Of a stretch of 64,000 nucleotides of DNA, positions 38,847-46,779 are shown in pieces. The translations under genes were made by a program, and so were the position numbers. Each line of letters opens with the position of its first letter. Position 1 is the stretch's first letter. The stretch lies in contig NZ_JADEXS020000001.1 in the NCBI RefSeq assembly GCF_015207005.2, positions 6,595,001 to 6,659,000 of the forward strand. The letters are read 5' to 3'. The notes under the pieces were generated by a model. That model was not told where the DNA came from and searched no databases. It saw only the letters and a list, made by a program, of their open reading frames with translations. The stretch comes from Desmonostoc muscorum LEGE 12446. Its GTDB lineage: Bacteria; Cyanobacteriota; Cyanobacteriia; Cyanobacteriales; Nostocaceae.

Positions 38847-41427
38847 TATATAATTTTGACTTTTGACCTTTGACTTTTGACTTGTCAAAGGGGTTGGGGA
38901 TAAATTTCTCTTTTGTCAATTCAGGGCGGTTGAAGTAGCCCTGTGCTAATCCTGCTCCACCAAGGTACAGTTCTCCTGGTACACTTACTGGTACAGGCTG
39001 TAAGTTTTGGTCAAGGATGTAGATTTGCGTATTGGCGATCGCTCGACCAATGGGAATAGTTGTGGCTGTCGTTGCTAAGTCCTCTACCAAATACCAAGAA
39101 GAAAACGTGGTATTTTCTGTTGGTCCATAGACATGGAGCAAGTGTTGAGGAGCGCCTTTATCTTGTACTTCAAGCACCCATTTGGGATCAACCGCTTCAC
39201 CACCAAATAGTAGATATCGTAGAGAACTAAATACTTCTGGGACAACACTGGCTAACTGATTGAATAAAGCTGTAGTTAAAAATAAGACACTGATTTGATG
39301 GTGGCGGATATTGACAGCAAATTCTTCCGGGATCAGCAATACTGATTTAGTGATAATCACTAGCTTGGCTCCGGAAAGCAATGCTCCCCAAATCTCAAAG
39401 GTGGCTGCATCAAAAGCAATATTTGCGGCTTGAGCAACGCATTCATCAGTTGTTAACTGTATATAGTTGGTGTTTAACACCAGTCGATTGACGGCCTGAT
39501 GAGTGACAGCGACTCCCTTGGGTGTGCCTGTAGAACCGGAGGTGTAAATCACATAAGAGAGGTTTTGTGTACTGGCTGTGCTATTGAGATTATCTTGATT
39601 TGCTTGGTCAATGCTGTGCCAGCCGGTGTCTAAGCAAATAACACGGGCTTGATGTTGAGGAAGAGATTCTACTAATTTCTCTTGAGTCAACAGCACTTTT
39701 ACGTGAGTGTCTGTGAGCATAAAGCTTAAGCGCTCACCAGGATACTCAGGGTCAAGTGGCAAGTATGCCCCACCCGCCTTGAGAATCCCCAATAGTCCCA
39801 CCACCATTTCTAAGGAACGCTCTACACACAAACCCACCAGCACATTTTCACCCACACCCAAAGATTGCAAGTAATGGGCTAATTGGTTAGCGCGACAATT
39901 CAACTGCTGGTATGTAAGATGTTGATCTTCATACACCACTGCTACAGCATTGGGAGTACGTTCAACCTGCTCCTCAAATAACTGATGAATACATTTATCT
40001 TGGGGAAAATCTACACCTGTATCATTCCACTCAACCAATAACTGCTGTTGCTCAACTTCTGTTAGCAGAGGTAATTGCCAAATCTGCTCTTGAGGATTAG
40101 CTACAATGCCTTCCAGCAAGGTCACAAAATGCCCTGCCATGCGCGTGATTGTAGTCGCCTCAAACAAGTCAGTATTGTATTGCCAGCAGAGTTGCAACAC
40201 TCCCTGAGCTTCCATCACCATTAAATTCAGATCAAAGTCTGCACCACGTTGATGTCCGAGCAAGTATGGCTCCATCTCAAGTACTTGCTCTTTACTGTGC
40301 AATGAATTTTCTGTTGGTTCGTACCAACGGTGTGCTTGCCAAGTGAAACTAACTTGACATAAAGGAGAACGACTAGGATCTCGTTCTGGCTGGAGTTGTT
40401 CTGCTAACAGAGAAAAAGGGTAATCTTGATGTTTTTGGGCTTCTCTAACTGTCTTGCTAATTTGAGCGAGAAATTCCGTGAATGTAGCGTTTTCCTGTAC
40501 AGAAGTTCGTAAAACGGTTAGGTTAACGAAGTAGCCGACAATCTCTTTGAACTCTCTACCCCACCGACCTCTCATCGGGCTTCCTATGAGGATGTCTGTT
40601 TGATTAGTGTAGCGAGAAAGTTGGACGTAAAATGCTGCTAACAAAATCTGATAAAGGCTTCTTCCAGAAGCTAGAGCTAGATGCTTGAGTTTTTGAATTA
40701 ACTCTTCATCCAGCTTTGAAATATGTACTGCTCCTTGATAAGTCTGTACAGTCGGGCGGGGTTTGTCTGCGAGCAAATTCAAAATTGGCAATTCGCCGGC
40801 TAATTGTTGTTGCCAGTATTGCCACAGTTTTTCTCCCCTGGAACTGGATAGCATTTCTGACTGCCAGCGGACAAACTCTAGGTAAGATTTATTGCCACTC
40901 AAATAATCTGCTGCTGCTTCTGTCTGCTCTTGACTAACTTGTTCAATTTCATTAGCATACAAAGCTTGAAATTCACTCACGAGTAAATCAAAAGACCACA
41001 TATCACCTGCGATGTGGTGCATTGTTAGCAAGAGAATGTGTTCTTGTGCTGAACGAGTAAATAAATTAACCCTCAAGACTGAATCTTTTTCTAAGTTAAA
41101 AGGTCGGTCTGTTATAGAAAATATTTTCTCTCTTAAGTGGTCTTCACTCCAATTGGTGGCGTCTATTAACTCAAGATTAAATTGCTGTTGTTGATTAACT
41201 TGCTGAACGGGTTTCCCTTCCTGAAGGGTATATGTGGTTCGGAGAATAGGATGATTTCCAATAATTTTTTCCCATACACGATTGGCAGCACCAATATTTA
41301 AATAAGAATTAATTTTTACAGTAATAAATATATTATAAGCAACACTCTCTGGAGCAATTTGGTAGATAAACCACATAGCTTCTTGACCAGAAGATAGTGG
41401 GTAAGTTGTTTTTACAATTTTATCCAT
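38812..41427 (-). CDS. nosA: NRPS NosA-like, N-terminal part: starter C-truncated A(Ile)
   Basis: First gene of the assembly line, truncated by the IS5-type element. The ATG at 41427 has AAGGAG five bases upstream. Residues 8-440 form a C domain with HHIAGDMWS placed before the first A domain. An initial C domain usually acylates the first amino acid. The A domain from about 465 reads DAFFLGVTF for the first nine code positions (Ile-like) and stops being NRPS sequence after KLY at residue 860. The last 11 residues come from the IS. Removing the IS and one TATA restores KLY-KTGDLARYL and a 4325-residue four-module protein. No acyl-AMP ligase is seen beside it. Confidence 0.9.
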   Translation of the reverse strand: MDKIVKTTYPLSSGQEAMWFIYQIAPESVAYNIFITVKINSYLNIGAANRVWEKIIGNHPILRTTYTLQEGKPVQQVNQQQQFNLELIDATNWSEDHLREKIFSITDRPFNLEKDSVLRVNLFTRSAQEHILLLTMHHIAGDMWSFDLLVSEFQALYANEIEQVSQEQTEAAADYLSGNKSYLEFVRWQSEMLSSSRGEKLWQYWQQQLAGELPILNLLADKPRPTVQTYQGAVHISKLDEELIQKLKHLALASGRSLYQILLAAFYVQLSRYTNQTDILIGSPMRGRWGREFKEIVGYFVNLTVLRTSVQENATFTEFLAQISKTVREAQKHQDYPFSLLAEQLQPERDPSRSPLCQVSFTWQAHRWYEPTENSLHSKEQVLEMEPYLLGHQRGADFDLNLMVMEAQGVLQLCWQYNTDLFEATTITRMAGHFVTLLEGIVANPQEQIWQLPLLTEVEQQQLLVEWNDTGVDFPQDKCIHQLFEEQVERTPNAVAVVYEDQHLTYQQLNCRANQLAHYLQSLGVGENVLVGLCVERSLEMVVGLLGILKAGGAYLPLDPEYPGERLSFMLTDTHVKVLLTQEKLVESLPQHQARVICLDTGWHSIDQANQDNLNSTASTQNLSYVIYTSGSTGTPKGVAVTHQAVNRLVLNTNYIQLTTDECVAQAANIAFDAATFEIWGALLSGAKLVIITKSVLLIPEEFAVNIRHHQISVLFLTTALFNQLASVVPEVFSSLRYLLFGGEAVDPKWVLEVQDKGAPQHLLHVYGPTENTTFSSWYLVEDLATTATTIPIGRAIANTQIYILDQNLQPVPVSVPGELYLGGAGLAQGYFNRPELTKEKFIPNPFDKSKVKGQKSKLYRTHLTSCEVLN

Positions 41428-42257
41428 TAGAACTCCTTAAAATCCTGATAATTTCGGTTATAACAATATAAATAATGTGAAACTAGAGTCTTTATAACTC
41501 AAAAATTTTCCAAATTTAGATGAATTTACTCTCTTTGGTACTGTTATGATTTGACGGATCGTAACAGTTTTTATTGATTAAGACCTAGCTTGTTTTAGGA
41601 AGGTAAATTCTGCTCCTGGAGAATAAAACTAGCTAAATATAGTTACAGTGGATTCCAGGTTAATGAAGTACAGTAGCAAGAGTCTGTAAACCAGTTTTTT
41701 AGATGTTTCGGATTAATAAAATCAATAGCCGTCGCAAGCAATAAGAATATTAAGCATTTTTATTCAATAAACAAATAATCTCAGTTTTTTCAATAAAATG
41801 CAATAGCAGTTAAGACAGCTAAGTGGACAGTTAAGACAGCTAAGTGGACAGTTAAGACAGTTAAGTGGACAGTTAAGACAGTTAAGACATTTAAGCAAAT
41901 AATAAAAATATTTAAAACAATTAATGAATATTAGTTACTAACTGTAACTTCTGTGTAACTAGCTAGAAAATTACCCCGCTCATGAGAGGTTAGAATAAAG
42001 TAGTTTTTGTCAATCAGTCAAAATACTTAAGATAAATTACCCAAAAATGTTACTCTGCTCCACTTAGTCCTTCCACCACTACCAACTTCTACTAGAAAAC
42101 CAGTTTGTTGAAGTCTTCAGGAAGTCAATTTGGAGCTTTTTCCACCGTCACATTTTGAGAGTTTAATTAAGTTGAAAAGTCAGAAGCCAAATTCGTTCTT
42201 GGTCTGTGCCAAAATAACAGGAATCAACATCAAATAATCACAGTGTATATCAAAGAT
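41428..42257. other. Divergent intergenic region upstream of nosA
   Basis: About 830 bp without a credible gene, lying between nosA (minus) and the VWA gene (plus), so promoters for both should be here. The nosA side is AT-rich. It contains the 21-bp tandem repeat at 41807-41890. I found no clear NtcA palindrome (GTA-N8-TAC) and do not place a promoter. Confidence 0.6.
41807..41890. repeat. 21-bp tandem repeat, four copies, upstream of nosA
   Basis: Four head-to-tail units of CAGTTAAGACAGCTAAGTGG plus A. Units 1 and 2 are identical, unit 3 has one change, and unit 4 ends in ACAT. The unit equals three heptamers, as in other heptamer-based repeats in the window. It lies about 380 bp upstream of the nosA start codon and about 370 bp from the VWA start. 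Confidence 0.9.
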
Positions 42258-43361
42258 ATGAGTCAAACACAACAAATCATTCCCACAGTGCGCCCTTGCA
42301 GAATCGACAGCGCCACAGCAAGAGATCCAGTGGATTTAGTAGTTGTCATCGATACTAGCCCTTCGATGAAAGATGAAGCTTGGAACCTTAGTAATGCTGC
42401 TGCCGCCGCTATTACTACCGCCTCTTCTAGTTGTCCTTGCGATTTGAGAGTGATTTGGCTTGGCATCGAAGGTACTTGGAAAGGGACAAATTTTAATCGG
42501 ACAGTACGGGATTATCTTTTGACAGAGTGCCAAATTTCCAAGGGAGATCTCCGAGCCAGAAAGCGAGGACAATTACCTGATGCGGGGGCGCAAGAAGATG
42601 CCGCTCGAACTGTAGAAGATATCTCAACTCATTTTGATTGGCGACTGGGCGCAACCCGATCAATTTTCTATTTGGGAGATGAAGCCCTCGAAGCTGGAGG
42701 AGATAGAACCGAAGAGAAAGATATTATCGCTGCCAATAAAGCGATCGCCAAAGCTCAGCAGGCAGAAGTGAAGGTTCATACTTATTTTGGCACGACCAAG
42801 AGCAAATTTAAAGACAGTTTGCAGCAAGAATACGCCAGATTAGCTAAAGAAACAGGCGGACAAGCTTTTACTGATCGCGATTCTATTGGTGGCTTTACAG
42901 AGGTTCTTCAAACAGTAATTTGCAATAGCCGTCCAGTTGGGATTCAGTTAGAGATCCAGCAGCCACTACCGTGTTTTGAGTTAAGGAGCGATACTCAGCC
43001 ATTAGCGGTGCAGGGGTCAGAAACTATTGCGATCGTAGCGTCTAACTGTTACTCAAATGTCACCTTCAGAAATTTAACAGCCGTTGTATCGGCATCGCTA
43101 AAAACCGATGGAGCTCCCATTCCCAATTTAGCCGATGGAACGCCAGGCGTTACGATTAAACCATCTCCAGAAATAGCCTTTGGTGACCTACTTCCCATTG
43201 GTTCTCATAACTCTACATCTACTGGAGAAGTATTGAGGGAAATAGTCATAGAAACCAATAGTTCTAATAGTGCAGACTATACCCTGAAAATTGAATACTC
43301 CTATCAGGCAGAGTTTAATTTTCAAGGTGGCGATGACTTTGCATTAGGACTTTCCCAATGA
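42258..43361 (+). CDS. VWA-domain protein
   Basis: Protein of 367 aa from the ATG at 42258; an in-frame GTG at 42243 would add five residues. Residues 20-230 form a von Willebrand factor A-like domain, with the MIDAS metal-binding DTSPS in VVVIDTSPSMKDE. FYLGDEALEAGG follows later, in the position of the distal MIDAS acidic residue. The C-terminal 130 residues are rich in beta-forming segments (IEIQQPLPCFEL, FRNLTAVVSASL) without a family I recognise. No signal peptide or membrane segment is visible, so it is probably cytoplasmic. It is transcribed away from nosA, with no sign that it belongs to the peptide pathway. A role in metal-dependent protein-protein binding is all that can be inferred. 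Confidence 0.8.
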   Translation: MSQTQQIIPTVRPCRIDSATARDPVDLVVVIDTSPSMKDEAWNLSNAAAAAITTASSSCPCDLRVIWLGIEGTWKGTNFNRTVRDYLLTECQISKGDLRARKRGQLPDAGAQEDAARTVEDISTHFDWRLGATRSIFYLGDEALEAGGDRTEEKDIIAANKAIAKAQQAEVKVHTYFGTTKSKFKDSLQQEYARLAKETGGQAFTDRDSIGGFTEVLQTVICNSRPVGIQLEIQQPLPCFELRSDTQPLAVQGSETIAIVASNCYSNVTFRNLTAVVSASLKTDGAPIPNLADGTPGVTIKPSPEIAFGDLLPIGSHNSTSTGEVLREIVIETNSSNSADYTLKIEYSYQAEFNFQGGDDFALGLSQ

Positions 43362-43438
43362 ATTTGTAGGGTTGGAATTAGAGTTAAGCATTTCAAAATT
43401 TTTCGATGTACCACCTACATTTTCGCTCGCCCCTGCCC

Positions 43439-46400
43439 CTATTCTTTGGAATTCTGTAATTGACTTCGTATATCTGCCCATTTAACCCCTGCGAGGCTGG
43501 GGAAAACAACATGAGCGGCTCCAACTCGTTCAACTGGGCCAATACCTACCGCCCACATCCCGGCAGCTAGAGCCGCCTCAACGCCTGCTGCGGCATCTTC
43601 TACAACCACAGATTGCGCTGGCTCGATTCCTAACTCTTTAGCAGCATACAAAAACAAATCTGGTGCTGGCTTGGGTTGCTGTACACTATAACCGTCAGCG
43701 ATCGCATCTATTTTATTGCCAATACCCAATCGCTCAATCACTGTGTGGGCATTTTTACTCGCTGAACCAATAGCTATTTTAATCCCGGCTTGCCGCAGTT
43801 CATCCAAAAGTGCGATCGCTCCTGGTAACAAATCCTTAGAGGTCATATTTTTTAGCAATTCCACATAGTAGCGGTTCTTGCGCTCCATCATTTCCTCGAT
43901 TTGTGCTTCCGAATACCGTCTATCCCCAATAATCAGCATTAGCGAAGCACGCCGGGATACACCCCGCAGCGCTTCATTAGCTTGGCGATTAAACGGTATA
44001 CCCTCTTCATCCGCTAGCTTCTGCCAAGCTAAATAATGAAGTTCTGCTGTATCTGTCAGCACACCATCTAAATCGAAGATGACTCCTTGGATGTTGGGGA
44101 TTGGGGATTGGGGATTGGGGATTGGGGATTGGGGATTGGGGATTGGGGATTGGGGATTGGGGATTGGGGATTGGGGATTGGGGATTGGGGATTGGGGATT
44201 GGGGATTGGGGATTGGAGATTGGGGATTGGGGATTGGGGATTGGGGATTGGGGATTGGGGATTGGTTATTCCCCTTGTCCCCTTGTCTCCTTGTCCCCTT
44301 GTCTCCTTATCCCCAGTCCCCAGTCCCCAGTCCCCAGTCCCCACTTCCTGATGCAAATCAAAGTCGTACCATAAACCCTGCCAGTGCAATTTAAACTTCA
44401 GGCGTGTCCAGTTAGCAGGCAGATGGGGGTTGGCTACGAGACGATTTTCGCTCAACTGGATACCACCGAAGCCAAAAATTACAGCTTGCCAAACGCCGCC
44501 AGCGGTGGCGCCATGAATTCCATCGCTGGTGTTTCCTCGGTTATCTTCAAGATCTACCATTGCGGCCTGGATAAATAGTTTGTAAGCTTCGGTGGATATA
44601 TTCAAATCTGAAGCTAAGATGGCGTGAACTGCGGGGCCGAGGGACGAACCATAGGTAATATCAGTGCGGGGTGCGTAGTAATCCCAGTTTGTCTGCAATG
44701 CTTTTTCGCTGTGGGGAAAATCTGCTGATTGTCGCATTAAATAAAGCAGCATTAAGACATCTGGCTGTTTGAGTACTTGATATTTGTTAGTTTTCTCAAT
44801 ACCCAAGATGGCTTGCATGGAGCGATCGCGCCCTTGATAATCTGCTAAGTTAATATCTTCCAATTGAAAAAATCCTTCAAACTGCTCGATTAGTTCTGTT
44901 GATGGGTCGTAAAACAACAAGATTTTGGCGATGATGTCTTGCCAGTGGTTTTGCTGTTCTGAAGTCAGTTGCAGTTTTTCTTCTAATTCCCTGGCTCGTT
45001 CTGGGTATTTGTGAGCCAACCAATCATAAACTGCGATCGCCTTTTCTAGATGCCATTGCACCATGCGGTTTGTAAAGACGTTGTTGTGGACGAGTTCATG
45101 GTATTCATCCGTTCCAATCACTCCCCGAATTTCATACTTTTGGCTTTCAGAATTGAATTCCACGCGGCTACCCCAAAAGATGGCGGCATCCAAAATAATC
45201 TCTGCGCCGCACTTTTGCATCCATTCATCATCCCTAGTGGCTTGCCAGTAGTTCCAAACAGCGTAGGGGATATCTGCATTAATATGAATTTCGCGATCGC
45301 GGCACCAAATTCGCACGTCTTCACCATAAAAATCAGTGGGAAGTGACCAACGTGGTGTTACTTCATCTCCAGTAACAGCGCTTTCCCAAGAAAACATTGC
45401 TCCTTTATACCTGTAATGAGTCGCCTTGCGTCTAGCTCCTGGTAAGGTGTGCCAACGGTAACCGAGTAAATTACGGGCGATCGCTGGTTGGGTAAACAGA
45501 AAAAAGGGCAACATAAAAATTTCTGTATCCCAAAAAATATGACCGCGATAGCCAAACCCCGAAAGAGTTTTAGCAGGAATGCTTACTTTGTCATCATGCC
45601 GTGGGCTAGCAATCAGCAACTGAAACAGATTGTAGCGAACAGCAAAAGCCGCTGTGATATCCCCCTCGATCGCGATATCGCTTTGTTGCCAAACCTCATC
45701 CCATGCCTGTTCACTGGCTTTTAGTAGTGTTGCGTAGTCTGGCAAGTCCGCGAGTTTTTCTTGAGCTGCTACAACTGGTGTTTCAATCTCCCGCGAAGTA
45801 AAAACCGTCACGAGTTTTTCCACCGTTACAGTCTGTTGCGCTTTAACCAGAAAGGTGGTGCTTAGGGTGGGATAACCAGGTGCAGTATTGACTTGCAAAG
45901 ATGCTTCCGCCCCGAATATTGTGATTTTAGCTGCCATACCCAGTTCAATTTGGGAGTTGCGGGTGCGGCGTTGCAACCAAATACCTTCGTCAGTCTTGCC
46001 TTGATCTAGTCCTTCCCAGTGATTAAAACCTTGATTTTCTGTATAGCCATTAATGCTTCCCTGAACTTCAATTAACCCATCGAAATCTACCGGTGTTAGC
46101 TGACAGCGTTGCCCTAACACATGCTCATCTGCAAAACTGACAAAGCGTTCAAAGTAGATATCTATGGTTTTCCCACTGGGAGAACGCCAACGCAAAGAAC
46201 GGCTGACAAGTCCCTGATGTAGATTAAGCTTTCGCTCATAATGCAATATCTCACCTTGATCGAGACGGAAGCGTTCGCCATTTACAATTACTACCAAAGG
46301 TAACCAGTCAGGGCAATTAACTAGTTCCGTGTACATCACCGGCACATCGTCATAGACACCGTGGATAAAAGTAGCCGGCAATGCATGAGGATAACCTTCT

Positions 46401-46543
46401 TCAAAACTGCCCCTTGTTCCCAGGTATCCATTGCCGATTGTAAAGACAGTTTCTTTGGAGTGCAATTGGTCAGGGTCAAACTGGGTTTCGGTTAATATCC
46501 AGTCTGTATAGATAAAGTGGCGAGAATGACCTTTTGTTTCCAT
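43439..46543 (-). CDS. GH65 disaccharide phosphorylase fused to beta-phosphoglucomutase
   Basis: Bifunctional protein of 1034 aa. Residues 1 to about 735 are a glycoside hydrolase family 65 phosphorylase (trehalose, maltose or kojibiose type) with the catalytic Glu in [10 protein letters not shown] near residue 485. Residues about 820-1034 are a HAD-type beta-phosphoglucomutase with [21 protein letters not shown] and [11 protein letters not shown]. Together they would turn a disaccharide plus phosphate into glucose and glucose 6-phosphate via beta-glucose 1-phosphate. The two halves are joined by a linker of about 85 residues encoded by heptamer repeats (NPQSPIP units). Direct neighbours are sucrose synthase and a VWA gene. 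The exact disaccharide cannot be read from sequence. Confidence 0.9.
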   Translation of the reverse strand: METKGHSRHFIYTDWILTETQFDPDQLHSKETVFTIGNGYLGTRGSFEEGYPHALPATFIHGVYDDVPVMYTELVNCPDWLPLVVIVNGERFRLDQGEILHYERKLNLHQGLVSRSLRWRSPSGKTIDIYFERFVSFADEHVLGQRCQLTPVDFDGLIEVQGSINGYTENQGFNHWEGLDQGKTDEGIWLQRRTRNSQIELGMAAKITIFGAEASLQVNTAPGYPTLSTTFLVKAQQTVTVEKLVTVFTSREIETPVVAAQEKLADLPDYATLLKASEQAWDEVWQQSDIAIEGDITAAFAVRYNLFQLLIASPRHDDKVSIPAKTLSGFGYRGHIFWDTEIFMLPFFLFTQPAIARNLLGYRWHTLPGARRKATHYRYKGAMFSWESAVTGDEVTPRWSLPTDFYGEDVRIWCRDREIHINADIPYAVWNYWQATRDDEWMQKCGAEIILDAAIFWGSRVEFNSESQKYEIRGVIGTDEYHELVHNNVFTNRMVQWHLEKAIAVYDWLAHKYPERARELEEKLQLTSEQQNHWQDIIAKILLFYDPSTELIEQFEGFFQLEDINLADYQGRDRSMQAILGIEKTNKYQVLKQPDVLMLLYLMRQSADFPHSEKALQTNWDYYAPRTDITYGSSLGPAVHAILASDLNISTEAYKLFIQAAMVDLEDNRGNTSDGIHGATAGGVWQAVIFGFGGIQLSENRLVANPHLPANWTRLKFKLHWQGLWYDFDLHQEVGTGDWGLGTGDKETRGQGDKGTRGITNPQSPIPNPQSPIPNLQSPIPNPQSPIPNPQSPIPNPQSPIPNPQSPIPNPQSPIPNIQGVIFDLDGVLTDTAELHYLAWQKLADEEGIPFNRQANEALRGVSRRASLMLIIGDRRYSEAQIEEMMERKNRYYVELLKNMTSKDLLPGAIALLDELRQAGIKIAIGSASKNAHTVIERLGIGNKIDAIADGYSVQQPKPAPDLFLYAAKELGIEPAQSVVVEDAAAGVEAALAAGMWAVGIGPVERVGAAHVVFPSLAGVKWADIRSQLQNSKE
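44094..44342. repeat. Heptamer repeat arrays within the GH65-PGM coding sequence
   Basis: About 24 near-perfect tandem copies of ATTGGGG run from 44094 to 44265, with one variant unit near 44214. Degenerate CCCTTGT-type units follow, then about five copies of CCCCAGT up to 44342. Because seven is not divisible by three, each three units encode the same seven residues in any frame, here NPQSPIP on the minus strand. All six frames stay open, which explains several overlapping false reading frames. Confidence 0.95.
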
Positions 46544-46552
46544 TATGTGTTG

Positions 46553-46697
46553 GTGGGGAGTGGGGAGTAGGGAGTGGGGAGTGGGGAGATGAGGGAGATG
46601 AGGGAGATGAGGGAGATGAGGGAGATGAGGGGGTAGGGAGATAAATGAGTATTAAAGGTGGATTCATCCAGTTCTGAGGTGGATTCATCCAGTTCCG
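46553..46697. repeat. Mixed tandem repeats between susA and the GH65 gene
   Basis: GGGAGTG-type heptamers lie at about 46553-46586, then five copies of the 9-mer GAGGGAGAT to about 46629. Two 21-bp direct repeats follow at 46656-46676 and 46677-46697 (AGGTGGATTCATCCAGTTC plus two bases, one difference). A complementary CCCCTCAT array is at about 46742-46770 next to the susA stop and could pair with the 9-mer array in RNA. Confidence 0.85.
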
Positions 46698-46779
46698 AGG
46701 TGGATGAATGAGTCTTTGAACTTAATGCTTCAAGTTCTAACTCCCCCTCATCCCCCTCATCCCCCTCATCCCCACTCCC

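Noticed and set aside
1..41427. Cyanopeptolin, nostocyclopeptide or spumigin cluster
   Set aside because: The substrate order, the central PKS module and the terminal TE do not fit these families; the 4-methylproline genes alone are shared.
41807..41890. Possible CRISPR array
   Set aside because: Units are directly adjacent with no unique spacers and no cas genes; it is a simple tandem repeat.
41428..42257. NtcA-type site upstream of nosA
   Set aside because: GTA- and TAC-like fragments occur but not with the required GTA-N8-TAC spacing.
44079..44394. Three overlapping plus-strand frames encoding GIGDWGL repeats
   Set aside because: They are the other strand of the ATTGGGG array inside the GH65-PGM gene; heptamers keep every frame open.
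46476..46688. Minus-strand 70-codon frame rich in PSSPSSP
   Set aside because: It overlaps the start of the GH65 gene and is made of 9-bp and heptamer repeats.
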